NCBI GenBank assembly: GCA_003215475.1
Contig: QCKH01000007.1
Location: 1-64,000 of the forward strand
Origin: Prochlorococcus sp. AG-409-L21
GTDB lineage: Bacteria > Cyanobacteriota > Cyanobacteriia > PCC-6307 > Cyanobiaceae
Direction of reading: 5' to 3'
Length of the DNA stretch: 64,000 nt
This document shows positions 21,807-32,718 of the stretch, in pieces. The notes beneath the pieces were generated by a model. The model did no database searches. It saw nothing but the letters and a program-made list of their open reading frames with translations, and had not been told where the DNA came from. Made by a program: the position numbers and the translations under genes. The stretch's first letter is position 1. The number at the start of each line of letters is the position of its first letter.

Positions 21807-23117
21807 ATGCCAGTTGTTTGTGTGAATGGAGAAAATAGACGTGCTAAAGCACTATTATTTTTGATTTGCTGCGCTTTGGCAGGTTCATTGCCTCATTTTA
21901 TTGAGAATCCTAAAAGCTTTTTACCAGCCATTACACTTGCTTTTTTCTTAGGAATTTATGGTGTACGAGTAGTTTGGTTTGGCTCTCGCAGTCCAGAAGA
22001 AACTCGCTCTTTCGAGTCTGATGAAAAATACTTGACCCAAAACCTTCCTTCTGTAGATGTGCTGGTTTCTGCTAGAGATGAAGAGGCAGTAGTCGGAAAA
22101 CTAGTTCATCGATTGGCTGCTATTAAATATCCAAAAGAAAAAATTAAAATCTGCATTATTGATGATGGGAGTAATGATCAGACACCATTAATTTTAGAAA
22201 AGTTAAATCAAAATTTTCCGAATTTGCAAATCATCAAAAGATCTAGAAATTCAGGGGGAGGAAAATCTGGTGCTCTCAATCATGCTTTAAAGAATATTCA
22301 TGGAGATTGGGTTTTTATTTTGGATGCAGATGCTGATTTTAATGATGAAATTTTATTGAGGCTGATTCCATTTGCGCTAGAAGGAGGATGGTCGGCTGTT
22401 CAATTAAGAAAAGCAGTTGTTAATTCACAAAATAATCTTTTGACTTGTTGCCAAGCTATGGAGATGGCAATGGATGCAGTTATTCAACAAGGCCGTCAGA
22501 ATATTGGAGGAGTTGTTGAATTAAGAGGAAATGGAGCATTATTAAAACGAAAGGCTTTGGATAGTTGCGGAGGTTTTAATGAGGAAACTGTTACGGATGA
22601 TCTGGACCTAAGTTTTCGTTTATTGATTTCTGGTGCATTAGTAGGGATTCTTTGGGATCCTCCTATTTATGAAGAAGGTGTTGAAACATTAATTGCACTG
22701 CTTCGGCAGCGACAAAGATGGGCTGAAGGAGGGTTACAGCGCTTTTTCGATTACTGGACTTTATTGACTTCAAAAAGATTAAATATTACTCAAAATATTG
22801 ATTTAACAGCATTTTTTCTTCTTCAATATGTTTTACCGATAATTTCATTTGTTGATTTTGTTATAAGTATTCTTACACAAACCGTGCCAACTTTTTGGCC
22901 ACTTTCTTTTGTAGCTTTTAGCATTTCTGGCTTAGCATATTTTAAAGGGTGTAGAAGAAGAAGCCTAGGACCCAAAATACCTTTCCCAAACTTACTTAAT
23001 TTGTTAATGTCTATGATTTATTTGTTGCATTGGTTTTTTGTTATACCAATTACAACTTTAAAAATGGCGGTTATAGAAAAAAAATTAGTATGGGTAAAGA
23101 CAATCCATAAAGGCTAA
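21807..23117 (+). CDS. Family 2 glycosyltransferase (membrane)
   Basis: IIDDGSNDQT; DADADFN; TVTDDLDLSFRL; QRQRWAEGG. Confidence 0.92.
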   Translation: MPVVCVNGENRRAKALLFLICCALAGSLPHFIENPKSFLPAITLAFFLGIYGVRVVWFGSRSPEETRSFESDEKYLTQNLPSVDVLVSARDEEAVVGKLVHRLAAIKYPKEKIKICIIDDGSNDQTPLILEKLNQNFPNLQIIKRSRNSGGGKSGALNHALKNIHGDWVFILDADADFNDEILLRLIPFALEGGWSAVQLRKAVVNSQNNLLTCCQAMEMAMDAVIQQGRQNIGGVVELRGNGALLKRKALDSCGGFNEETVTDDLDLSFRLLISGALVGILWDPPIYEEGVETLIALLRQRQRWAEGGLQRFFDYWTLLTSKRLNITQNIDLTAFFLLQYVLPIISFVDFVISILTQTVPTFWPLSFVAFSISGLAYFKGCRRRSLGPKIPFPNLLNLLMSMIYLLHWFFVIPITTLKMAVIEKKLVWVKTIHKG

Positions 23118-23129
23118 AATTTGTTTTAT

Positions 23130-24815
23130 TTAATTTTTCTTTTCTAGGTCAATAACTTTTCCATTGAAAAAGTTTGCAAATTCTTCTGTATCTTTATTGG
23201 CCAAATTTTGCTTATCATCCTTTTGATTGGTGTTCGCTTCTTTATTTTGAACAACTTCTTTAAAAGAGATTTCTTGTTCTTTTATACGTTGACTACTTTC
23301 TAAAGAAGATCCTTGACTTACATTGCTCAATTGCTTTGTTAAGATTAATTCTCTTTCTTCACCCAGGCATTGATTAATTGCTTTTTGAATAATATTTTTT
23401 CTACTTTCAATCATTCCTATCCAATTTGAAGATATAGAGATTTCAGCTTTACTTTTAGTTAAATTAGTTAATTTAGCCTGTTGTGATAAAAGCATTCGAG
23501 TAGATGGCAGTTCAACCTGGGAAAGAATCTGTTCCCAAATATTTGATAGTTCATCATAAGAGTTAGAATTATCTATATTATCGTTCTGTGTTTGATTTGC
23601 TTCAGGCTCTTTCTGCTTAGATTGGATTAAACCTTGTGAATTTTCTTTATGATTTATTTGAACTTTAGATTGTATTTGATCTGCTTTTGAGTAACTATTA
23701 TTCTCATAGCTTGAATTATCTGCGTTCCCAAGAATTCCAAGGAAAAGTACTTCCAGCCATAGGCGAGGTTGAAAACTTAGCCGAATTTGAGATTCTGTCC
23801 CTTTTAAATATGCCTGCCAAGATAAGACTTTTTCTAACGTTAGATTAGCAGATATTTTTTTTAAATCTCCATAAGATTGACTAGATATGCTACATAAATT
23901 TGATTCATCTGGCAGTGCTTTTATTATAACGATATCTCTTAAAATAGATGTAAATCCTTGTAAGATCGCTGTTGGATCTTTTCCAATATCAAATAGTTTT
24001 CTACATGTTTTTAATAAAGCGATGGGATTATTTGAAGATAATGAATCTATTAATAAAATTAACTCTTTTTCAGGAACTTCTCCCAGTAATTCCCAGACTG
24101 ATTCTAATTTAATTGGAGGTTTCAAAAGACTGAGTTGGTCTAGTAAACGCTCAGCATCACGCAATCCTCCTTCGGATCTTTCTGCAATTAAAGTAATAGC
24201 TTCTTGATTAATATTAATTTGCTCTTCTTTTGCAATCATTGTTAAATGACTAATTAACGAACTTAATGGAATCCTACGGAAGTCAAATTTTTGACATCGG
24301 CTTAATATAGTTTGCAAAAGACGTTGAGGATCAGTTGTAGCTAAAACGAAAACTGTTTTGGAGGGAGGTTCTTCAAGGGTTTTTAATAATGCATTAAATG
24401 CAGCGGATGAAAGCATATGACATTCATCAATAACATATACTTTCCATCGTGCTTTTACTGGAGCAAATTGTGCTCTTTCTATTAGCTCTCGAATATTATC
24501 AACACCAGTATTTGAAGCAGCATCAATTTCGATGATATCTAGTGCTGTGCCTTGTCCAATCTCTTTACATAGATTGCATTGGCCACATGGTTCAATAGTG
24601 GGCTGATCACTTTTAAGACAATTTAATGATCTAGCTAAAATTCTTGCACTAGATGTTTTGCCTGTACCTCGAGGACCACAAAATAGATATGCAGGAGCAA
24701 TTCTATTTGTTATTAGAGCTTGTTTGAGTGTGGATACTATTGATTCTTGTCCGACAAGATCATCAAATCGAGTTGGTCGATACTTATGATGCAGCGGTTG
24801 GTAAGTTTTGCTCAT
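23130..24815 (-). CDS. dnaX: DNA polymerase III subunit gamma/tau
   Basis: YRPTRFDDLVGQ; FCGPRGTGKTSSARILA; Cys4 zinc motif; CHMLSSAAFNALLKTLEEPP. Confidence 0.96.
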   Translation of the reverse strand: MSKTYQPLHHKYRPTRFDDLVGQESIVSTLKQALITNRIAPAYLFCGPRGTGKTSSARILARSLNCLKSDQPTIEPCGQCNLCKEIGQGTALDIIEIDAASNTGVDNIRELIERAQFAPVKARWKVYVIDECHMLSSAAFNALLKTLEEPPSKTVFVLATTDPQRLLQTILSRCQKFDFRRIPLSSLISHLTMIAKEEQININQEAITLIAERSEGGLRDAERLLDQLSLLKPPIKLESVWELLGEVPEKELILLIDSLSSNNPIALLKTCRKLFDIGKDPTAILQGFTSILRDIVIIKALPDESNLCSISSQSYGDLKKISANLTLEKVLSWQAYLKGTESQIRLSFQPRLWLEVLFLGILGNADNSSYENNSYSKADQIQSKVQINHKENSQGLIQSKQKEPEANQTQNDNIDNSNSYDELSNIWEQILSQVELPSTRMLLSQQAKLTNLTKSKAEISISSNWIGMIESRKNIIQKAINQCLGEERELILTKQLSNVSQGSSLESSQRIKEQEISFKEVVQNKEANTNQKDDKQNLANKDTEEFANFFNGKVIDLEKKN

Positions 24816-24959
24816 GCTGCCTTTTGGACAAGATTATTAGGATACTCAAATTTGATTAATCCAGAAGAAATTCATTTAAAATTGGATTTGTTTTGCGATA
24901 AATGTCTGCATAAATTTATTGAATTCGGAAAATATGCCCAATTTCCTCCTTAGATTTTT

Positions 24960-26312
24960 TTAAGCAGATTCTTTTTTTTCATTTTTTCCAGATGCAGGTA
25001 AAGGAACTATTTTCCCACCTTTTATTGCTTCTACCATTTCCTTGGTAATGGTACAGCTAGTTATTTCTTCTTGAGAAGGAAGTTTATACATTAATTCCAG
25101 CATTAATTCTTCTACTATGCCTCGCAAAGCTCTTGCTCCAGTTTTCCTTCTAAAAGCTTCTTGGGCAATTGTTTTGATAGCACTTTTCTCGAAAGTCAGT
25201 TTGACATTATCCATACCCATAAGTGTTATAAATTGCTTGATTACTGCGTCTCTAGGCTCTTGAAGGATTGCTTCTAATGCTTCAGCGTTCAGTGGTTCCA
25301 AGACAGCACTTACAGGCATTCGGCCTATAAATTCAGGAATTAAACCATATCTCACTAAATCATCGGGCTCTAGATTATTTAATACCTGGTTAATTTTAGA
25401 GTCAAGGTTTTTTCTGTTTTTTCCTCGACCATCATTGGTCATAAAACCGATTGAGTTTTTCCCAAGTCTTTTTTGAACAATATCTTCTAAGCCAACAAAT
25501 GCTCCGCCACATATAAATAAAATTTGACTGGTATCAATTTGAATACAGTCATGATAAGGATGCTTTCTCCCTCCTTGCGGTGGGACATTAGCGAGTGTAC
25601 CTTCCAGCATTTTTAATAATGCTTGCTGAACCCCTTCCCCTGAAACATCCCTAGTAATTGAAGGGTTTTCACTTTTGCGAGCAATTTTATCTATTTCATC
25701 AATATAAATAATTCCTCTTTGAGCCAATTCAACATCCATATCAGATTTCTGAAGAAGTCTTAGAAGAATATTTTCAACGTCTTCGCCGACGTAACCAGCT
25801 TCAGTCAGTGTTGTTGCATCCGCTACTGCAAAAGGAACATCCAATAATTCTGCAAGAGTTTGAGCAAGAAGTGTTTTACCACTTCCAGTGGGACCAATTA
25901 GTAAAATATTTGATTTATGAAGTTTGGTCTCTTTGAGATCTATTTCGTTTGCCTCATTTCCTTTCCAGGTAAGGCGTTTGTAATGATTGTAAACAGCAAC
26001 AGAAAGAATTTTCTTTGCTTCTTCTTGACCTACTACTTGTTTGTCTAGAAAATTTTTGATTTCTATAGGCTTAGGTATTGATTCCAACGTTGGCATTGGT
26101 TTGTTTGCTGCTGATGAAGTTGCAGGAATTTTGGAATCATTTTCTTGTTTGGCTTTTCCAGGACTTTCTAGAAGCTCATCATCTAAGATTTCATTGCATA
26201 GATCGATACATTCATCACATATATAGACTCCTGGCCCTGCAATTAATTTTCTCACTTGCTCTTGAGATTTACCACAGAAGGAGCATTTGAGATGAGCTTC
26301 AAATTTTGCCAT
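24960..26312 (-). CDS. clpX: ATP-dependent Clp protease ATP-binding subunit ClpX
   Basis: [48 protein letters not shown]. Confidence 0.98.
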   Translation of the reverse strand: MAKFEAHLKCSFCGKSQEQVRKLIAGPGVYICDECIDLCNEILDDELLESPGKAKQENDSKIPATSSAANKPMPTLESIPKPIEIKNFLDKQVVGQEEAKKILSVAVYNHYKRLTWKGNEANEIDLKETKLHKSNILLIGPTGSGKTLLAQTLAELLDVPFAVADATTLTEAGYVGEDVENILLRLLQKSDMDVELAQRGIIYIDEIDKIARKSENPSITRDVSGEGVQQALLKMLEGTLANVPPQGGRKHPYHDCIQIDTSQILFICGGAFVGLEDIVQKRLGKNSIGFMTNDGRGKNRKNLDSKINQVLNNLEPDDLVRYGLIPEFIGRMPVSAVLEPLNAEALEAILQEPRDAVIKQFITLMGMDNVKLTFEKSAIKTIAQEAFRRKTGARALRGIVEELMLELMYKLPSQEEITSCTITKEMVEAIKGGKIVPLPASGKNEKKESA

Positions 26313-26424
26313 CGACTTTAATAGGGTTCCAGGATTAGAAGAAGATCTGTCAAGAATGATCAGCTCTTAACTAATAGGATCGCTATGAATTGAGGGTTAG
26401 TCTGTTTTCCGTAACGATTCCGTT

Positions 26425-27081
26425 TTAGTTGATGCTGCTCACCACTTTATCTATCAGGCCGTATTCAACCGCTTCTTGAGGAGAAAGAAAGTGGTCTCTG
26501 TCAGTATCTTCAGAAATTTTCTCAAGTGATTGACCAGTATGCTGTGATAGCAAGCGATTTAAAGTATCTTTTAGAAAAAGAATTTCCTTTGCTTGGATTT
26601 CGATTTCAACAGCTTGACCTTGTGCACCCCCTAATGGTTGATGAATCATTATTCGTGAGTTAGGTAAAGCTAATCTTTTCCCTTTTGCACCTCCAGTTAA
26701 CAAAAAGGCTCCCATACTTGCAGCTAATCCATAACATATGGTTACCAAATCAGGAGCTACTTGCTGCATTGTGTCGTAAATGGCAAGGCCAGCTGTGACT
26801 GACCCCCCTGGGGAATTGATGTATAACTGTATGTCTTTTTCAGGATCTTCAGCTTCTAGAAAAAGCATTTGAGCAACTAAAGCATCTGCAACTTGATCAT
26901 TGACATCAGTACCGAGAAAAATGATCCTTTCTCTCAACAGTCGTGAATAAATATCAAATGCCCTTTCTCCTCTTCCTGACTGTTCTACCACTGTTGGAAT
27001 TATTCCATTATGAGAATTTGGTTGATAGCCCTTCCATAAATTCTGAATTGGATGGCTGCAATTGGCTTGAATTACCTTCAT
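26425..27081 (-). CDS. clpP: ATP-dependent Clp protease proteolytic subunit
   Basis: [33 protein letters not shown]. Confidence 0.97.
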   Translation of the reverse strand: MKVIQANCSHPIQNLWKGYQPNSHNGIIPTVVEQSGRGERAFDIYSRLLRERIIFLGTDVNDQVADALVAQMLFLEAEDPEKDIQLYINSPGGSVTAGLAIYDTMQQVAPDLVTICYGLAASMGAFLLTGGAKGKRLALPNSRIMIHQPLGGAQGQAVEIEIQAKEILFLKDTLNRLLSQHTGQSLEKISEDTDRDHFLSPQEAVEYGLIDKVVSSIN

Positions 27082-27118
27082 GCTGTAAGTCCTCTAATGA
27101 ATAATCTATAAGTGGAAT

Positions 27119-28549
27119 TTATTTTTCGGGGGAATCTGTATTTGTTTTGTCAGTTTTTGGCTTTGTTTTTTTTGCTTTTTTTTGCGTTGTTTTAGTTTGG
27201 CTGCTTTCTTCTTTTTGTTTTGAATTTTTGGTTGGATCCTTTTCTATAACAGTATTATTTGCTTCTAACCAATCAAATAATTTCTCTTGTAGTAGATCAT
27301 CAAGAACTGCTTGACGTAATTTCTCTTGGTCAATATTTTTTTCTGTTGCGAGTTCTTTTTTGACTTCCTGAAGTTTCTTTTCTAGTACTTTTTGATCTAT
27401 CTCGATATTTTCAGCTTTTGCAAGAGCATTAAGTGCAAAATGGTTTTTCAAATTAGTTTCTGCTTCAGGTCTAGAAGACTCCATTAGTGAGTTAACCAGT
27501 TCTGGAGTAAAGGTTGATTTAACATCCATTCCTTGCTGAGAAAAAGTCCTAGCCATTTGTTCGATTAAATTACGTATTTCTTGTTCAACAAGAGTTTTTG
27601 GTAGTTCTACTTCTAATTGTTCGACAAGTGATTTTAGTAAGGCTTCTTGACGGTTTTTTTTATGGCGTTTTTGAGCATCTTCTTTAAGTCTGCTGATTAG
27701 ATCATTGCGGAGTTCAGACATATTTTTTTTATCACTTGCTTGCTGCGCAAAAGCATCATCTAGTTTTGGAAGCTCTCTGGTTTTTAGATCTTTTAATTGG
27801 ATTTCAAATTTAGCTTTTCTCCCTCGCGCCTTCTCATCTTGGTAATCTTCAGGAAAGGTGCAATTAATATTTTTTGACTCATCAATTTTCATTCCAAACA
27901 CACCTTCAATGAATCCTGGAATCATTCGACCTTCTTCAAGCTCAATGTCCATAGATTCACCACTACCACCTTCAATTTCACTGCCATCATCTAGAAAAGT
28001 GCCTTTGAAATTGAGAACGGCAATATCTCCCTGTTCTGCCGGTCGATTCTCTACCGGTATCACTGTTGCGAGTTGTTTGCGAGATTGCTCAATTAGTTCA
28101 TCTACTTTACTTTCGTCATAATTTACTGATTCCGCTTCGCTTATTAGCCCTTTTGAAGCTTTTAGAACGGGTATTGGTGTGATATCTGTTTCTAAAGTAA
28201 GTGAGAGTTTTTTGTCAGGATTGAACTTTTCTAACAAATTATCAAAACCACCGGTTAGTTCGGGATCACAAAGAGGTTCTATGGATTCTTCTTTTAGAGC
28301 TTGTCTCCAAATACTTTCTAATAATTTTTCTAGAGCAGAAGCTTGTATTCTTTTAGACCCAACTTGTTGCAAAATTACAGCTTTTGGAACTTTCCCTTTT
28401 CTGAAGCCAGGAAGGTTTGCTGATTTGCAGAGAGTGGTTAATGCTTCTTCAAAACTGATTTTGCATTGTTCAGAAGGAACTTCAAATTCAATTGCAATAC
28501 GGCTATTGGGAAGGGACTTAGTTTTTATTTGTAATTTAGAATTACTCAT
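27119..28549 (-). CDS. tig: Trigger factor
   Basis: Ribosome-binding signature region LPGFRKGKVPKAVI; FKBP-like domain; Lys-rich C-terminal tail. Confidence 0.96.
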   Translation of the reverse strand: MSNSKLQIKTKSLPNSRIAIEFEVPSEQCKISFEEALTTLCKSANLPGFRKGKVPKAVILQQVGSKRIQASALEKLLESIWRQALKEESIEPLCDPELTGGFDNLLEKFNPDKKLSLTLETDITPIPVLKASKGLISEAESVNYDESKVDELIEQSRKQLATVIPVENRPAEQGDIAVLNFKGTFLDDGSEIEGGSGESMDIELEEGRMIPGFIEGVFGMKIDESKNINCTFPEDYQDEKARGRKAKFEIQLKDLKTRELPKLDDAFAQQASDKKNMSELRNDLISRLKEDAQKRHKKNRQEALLKSLVEQLEVELPKTLVEQEIRNLIEQMARTFSQQGMDVKSTFTPELVNSLMESSRPEAETNLKNHFALNALAKAENIEIDQKVLEKKLQEVKKELATEKNIDQEKLRQAVLDDLLQEKLFDWLEANNTVIEKDPTKNSKQKEESSQTKTTQKKAKKTKPKTDKTNTDSPEK

Positions 28550-28701
28550 TGGTTAGCAGAGGATCGAAATTCATTGGGCTATTACACTAAGAAAGAGTAA
28601 GACCATCTATCACAAACTATTCTTGTTTTCTCGATTTTTGGACATTATTTGTTTGAGCTTCTAAAAAATTTTATGGCTTCTACATCTTTAAAAACTAATT
28701 T

Positions 28702-29751
28702 TTGCTTTCTATCAGTTTGACTATTCAATCTTCTTTCCCTGATAGACCTCTTACAGTGGCTGTTCTTGGCGCAAGTGGAGCAGTTGGATTAGAAATGCTT
28801 AAAATTCTTGAAGAACGTTCTTTTCCTATTAAGGAATTGAGGTTATTAGCATCTGAACGATCTGCAGGAAAAATCCAATTATGGAGAGGAGAGTCCTTAA
28901 CGGTAGAAAAAGTTTCTCCTCAAAAATTTGAAGATGTTGATTTAGTTTTAGCTTCAGCAGGTGGATCGATTTCTCGTCAATGGAGAGATGTTATAAATTC
29001 TTCAGGAGCGTTGATAATTGATAATTCAAATGCTTTTCGAATGGAAGAGAATGTTCCTTTGATTGTTCCTGAAGTTAATCCAAAAGAAGTTTTTACTCAT
29101 CAAGGTGTAATTGCAAATCCAAATTGCACAACTATTTTATTGTCCTTAGTTTTAGCTCCATTAGCGTCTAAATTGCCTATTAAAAGAGTTGTTGTTTCTA
29201 CTTATCAATCTGCTAGTGGAGCAGGAGCAAGAGCTATGGAAGAGTTGAAAAATCTGAGTCAAGAAGTTTTGAATGGAAAAACTCCCAAAAGTCAGGTTTT
29301 GCCTTATTCACTGGCATTTAATCTTTTTTTGCATAATTCACCTTTACAATCCAACTCTTATTGTGAAGAGGAAATGAAAATGGTGAATGAAATGCGCAAG
29401 ATTATGGGCCAACCAAATCTTGCTCTTACCGCAACTTGTGTCAGAGTGCCTGTTTTAAGATCTCATTCAGAGTCAATAAATATTGAATTTACTGAACCTT
29501 TTTCAGTGGAGGTTGCGCGAGAAGTTTTGCTAAATGCTGATGGTATTGAATTTTTGGAGGATTTAGAGGCTAATAGGTTCCCCATGCCCACTGATGTCAA
29601 TGGTAAGGATTCTATTGCTGTAGGAAGATTGCGCCAAGACTTAAGTCATCCGAATGCTTTGGAAATGTGGTTATGCGGAGATCAAATTAGAAAAGGTGCT
29701 GCATTAAATGCTGTTCAGATAGCTGAGCTATTATTGCCAAACAAATTATGA
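28702..29751 (+). CDS. asd: Aspartate-semialdehyde dehydrogenase
   Basis: [29 protein letters not shown]; start uncertain (TTG 28702 or TTG 28717). Confidence 0.96.
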   Translation: MLSISLTIQSSFPDRPLTVAVLGASGAVGLEMLKILEERSFPIKELRLLASERSAGKIQLWRGESLTVEKVSPQKFEDVDLVLASAGGSISRQWRDVINSSGALIIDNSNAFRMEENVPLIVPEVNPKEVFTHQGVIANPNCTTILLSLVLAPLASKLPIKRVVVSTYQSASGAGARAMEELKNLSQEVLNGKTPKSQVLPYSLAFNLFLHNSPLQSNSYCEEEMKMVNEMRKIMGQPNLALTATCVRVPVLRSHSESINIEFTEPFSVEVAREVLLNADGIEFLEDLEANRFPMPTDVNGKDSIAVGRLRQDLSHPNALEMWLCGDQIRKGAALNAVQIAELLLPNKL

Positions 29752-30656
29752 GTATCGTAAAAGAATTATCTTCTCCTCCTTTTGGACGTTTATTAACGGC
29801 AATGGTGACCCCATTTGATGCTGAAGGAGCTGTTGATTTTGATTTAGCGGCTCGTCTTGCAAATTATTTAGTTGAAGAAGGTTCTGATGGCATTGTGGTT
29901 TGTGGTACCACAGGTGAGTCGCCCACACTTAGCTGGGATGAACAACAAAAGCTGTTAGAAATAGTCAAGACTACTGTTAATTCTGAAGTTAAGGTATTGG
30001 TTGGTACTGGTAGCAATAGTACTTCTGAAGCAATTCATGCAACCGTTAAAGCTGCAGCTGCTGGAGCTGATGGTGCTTTAGTTGTTGTTCCTTATTACAA
30101 TAAACCTCCTCAAGAAGGATTAGAATCTCATTTCCGTGCAATTGCTCACGCTGCACCTGATTTGCCATTAATGCTTTACAATATCCCAGGGAGAACTGGA
30201 TGCTCAATATTTCCAAAAACTGTCCAAAAACTTATGGATTGTGCAAATATAATCAGCTTCAAAGCAGCTAGTGGTACTACTAGCGAGGTTACAGAACTGA
30301 GGATGAATTGTGGATCAAATTTATCGATTTACAGTGGAGATGATGCGCTTTTACTACCGATGCTATCTGTTGGTGCAGTTGGAGTTGTAAGCGTTGCTAG
30401 TCATATTGTAGGTAAAAAATTGAGAGAAATGATTGACTCATTTTGCTCAGGACAATGTAATGTTGCACTTAAGTACCATGAACAGTTACAGCCACTTTTT
30501 AAAGCTTTATTTGCTACAACTAATCCTATCCCTGTTAAAGCCGCTCTTGATTTGATTGGTTGGCCAGTAGGAGCACCACGTAGTCCATTAACCCCTTTAA
30601 ATAATCAAATGAAACAAGAACTTATGGAAATCATCGCAGCCTTGCGCCAAACCTAA
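29748..30656 (+). CDS. dapA: 4-hydroxy-tetrahydrodipicolinate synthase
   Basis: [29 protein letters not shown]; 4-nt overlap with asd. Confidence 0.97.
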   Translation: MSIVKELSSPPFGRLLTAMVTPFDAEGAVDFDLAARLANYLVEEGSDGIVVCGTTGESPTLSWDEQQKLLEIVKTTVNSEVKVLVGTGSNSTSEAIHATVKAAAAGADGALVVVPYYNKPPQEGLESHFRAIAHAAPDLPLMLYNIPGRTGCSIFPKTVQKLMDCANIISFKAASGTTSEVTELRMNCGSNLSIYSGDDALLLPMLSVGAVGVVSVASHIVGKKLREMIDSFCSGQCNVALKYHEQLQPLFKALFATTNPIPVKAALDLIGWPVGAPRSPLTPLNNQMKQELMEIIAALRQT

Positions 30657-30735
30657 AAAGGTTTCTTTTGCATTTGGCTTTTTTGAGAGCCTTATCTCAT
30701 TAACAAATCCAGTTTGTTTTTCTCATACTTTTCTT

Positions 30736-32718
30736 ATGACCATCAGTTCTTCAAATCCCAAGATAAATCTTGCTAGTGAAGCTAGCTCGGACCAACTCCC
30801 TTTAAGGGTAATACCTTTAGGTGGACTGCATGAAATTGGAAAAAACACCTGTGTTTTTGAATATGGCGATGAACTAATGCTTGTTGATGCAGGTTTGGCT
30901 TTCCCAAGTGATGGAATGCATGGAGTGAATGTTGTTATGCCTGATACAAGCTATCTACGAGAGAACCAAAGAAGAATAAGAGGAATGATTGTGACTCATG
31001 GCCATGAAGACCATATTGGAGGAATTTCTCATCACCTTAAGCATTTCAATATTCCAGTTATCTATGGTCCTCGTTTAGCAATGTCGATGCTTCAGGGCAA
31101 AATGGAAGAAGCAGGAGTAACTGATAGAACCAATATTCAAACAGTGGGTCCAAGGGACATAGTAAAAGTTGGACAATCATTCACTGTTGAGTTTATAAGG
31201 AATACTCATTCAATGGCTGATAGCTTCTCTTTGGCTATTAAGACTCCAGTAGGAACAATCATTTTTACAGGTGATTTTAAGTTCGACCATACTCCGGTTG
31301 ATGGAGAGCATTTTGATCTTTCACGTCTTGCTTATCATGGTAAGGAAGGAGTTTTATGTTTGTTTAGTGATTCCACTAATGCTGAGGTTCCAGGTTGGTG
31401 TCCATCCGAGAGAACAGTTTTTCCTGCCTTAGAACGACATGTTGCCGAGGCTGAAGGTCGAGTAATCATTACTACCTTTGCTAGTTCGATACATCGAGTG
31501 GCAATGATTTTGGAACTTGCTTTAAAGCATGGTCGGAAGGTTGGTTTACTGGGTAGATCAATGTTGAATGTAATAGCCAAAGCTAGAGAAATTGGATATA
31601 TGAAGGCACCAGATGAGTTGTTTGTCCCTATAAAACAAATTAGAGATATGCCTGATCGAGAGACATTGCTTTTGATGACTGGTAGTCAAGGAGAACCATT
31701 AGCTGCTCTTAGTCGAATTTCACGTGGTGAGCATCAGCATGTACAAGTGAAAACTTCTGATACGATTATCTTTTCGGCAAGTCCTATTCCAGGCAATACA
31801 ATTTCTGTAGTTAATACTATTGACCGTTTAATGCAACTTGGAGCAAAAGTTGTTTACGGGAAGGGTGAAGGAATTCATGTTTCTGGACATGGTTTCCAAG
31901 AAGACCAGAAGTTGATGTTGGCTCTAACAAAGCCAAAGTATTTTGTTCCAGTTCATGGTGAGCACAGAATGCTTGTTTGCCACAGTAAAAGTGCACAATC
32001 AATGGGTGTACCTGAAAACAATATTTTGATTATTGAGAATGGTGATGTAGTTCAGCTAACTAAAAACGCAATTACAAGGGGACAACCTGTCAAAGCAGGT
32101 ATAGAGCTTTTAGATGCATCTAGAAATGGAATTGTTGATGCTCGTGTTTTGAAGGAGCGTCAACAATTAGCGGAAGATGGAGTGATTACTCTTTTAGTTG
32201 CAGTAAGCACTGATGGAGTGATGGTTGCTCCACCTAGGGTGAATTTGCGAGGAGTTATTACTACCGCGGATCCTAAGAAAATGTCTTTTTGGACAGAAAA
32301 AGAGATAGTTTGGGTTCTACAGAATCGATGGAAACAACTGTCTAGGCAAGTAAGTGCCAACTCAGTTGAAGTCGATTGGATTGGATTTCAGAGAGAAGTT
32401 GAATCTGGTATAGCTAGAAGAATGCGAAGAGAATTCCAAGTTGAGCCTTTAATTCTTTGTTTGGTTCAGCCAGCACCAAGTGGTACTCCTGCTTATAAGG
32501 GTAGAGCTGATGAAGAAATGAATTCAAAGCCAAGCCCTCAACAAAGACAAAGTTCCAATATTTCTCGTAATGAGCCACTTCAGAAGAGCATAAGTGCTAC
32601 AGATGATCACCAATTAAGTAAGAAGGTTACTGATGTAGGTGTAAGTAATAAAGATCAAAATCAAGATACTGAAGAGCCATTAGGAAGGACTAGAAGACGT
32701 CGATCAGCCGTTGTCTAG
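30736..32718 (+). CDS. rnj: Ribonuclease J-type metallo-beta-lactamase RNase
   Basis: THGHEDHIGG; FTGDFKFDHTPVDG; PVHGEHRM; 660 aa. Confidence 0.93.
   Translation: MTISSSNPKINLASEASSDQLPLRVIPLGGLHEIGKNTCVFEYGDELMLVDAGLAFPSDGMHGVNVVMPDTSYLRENQRRIRGMIVTHGHEDHIGGISHHLKHFNIPVIYGPRLAMSMLQGKMEEAGVTDRTNIQTVGPRDIVKVGQSFTVEFIRNTHSMADSFSLAIKTPVGTIIFTGDFKFDHTPVDGEHFDLSRLAYHGKEGVLCLFSDSTNAEVPGWCPSERTVFPALERHVAEAEGRVIITTFASSIHRVAMILELALKHGRKVGLLGRSMLNVIAKAREIGYMKAPDELFVPIKQIRDMPDRETLLLMTGSQGEPLAALSRISRGEHQHVQVKTSDTIIFSASPIPGNTISVVNTIDRLMQLGAKVVYGKGEGIHVSGHGFQEDQKLMLALTKPKYFVPVHGEHRMLVCHSKSAQSMGVPENNILIIENGDVVQLTKNAITRGQPVKAGIELLDASRNGIVDARVLKERQQLAEDGVITLLVAVSTDGVMVAPPRVNLRGVITTADPKKMSFWTEKEIVWVLQNRWKQLSRQVSANSVEVDWIGFQREVESGIARRMRREFQVEPLILCLVQPAPSGTPAYKGRADEEMNSKPSPQQRQSSNISRNEPLQKSISATDDHQLSKKVTDVGVSNKDQNQDTEEPLGRTRRRRSAVV

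Noticed and set aside
23887-24207. 106-aa plus-strand ORF antisense to dnaX
   Set aside because: Shadow frame within conserved dnaX coding sequence.
24747-24953. 68-aa plus-strand ORF between dnaX and clpX
   Set aside because: Begins inside dnaX on the opposite strand and lacks recognisable motifs.
28179-28556. 125-aa plus-strand ORF antisense to tig
   Set aside because: Fully inside the strongly supported trigger factor gene; Ser/Leu-rich shadow translation without recognisable domains.
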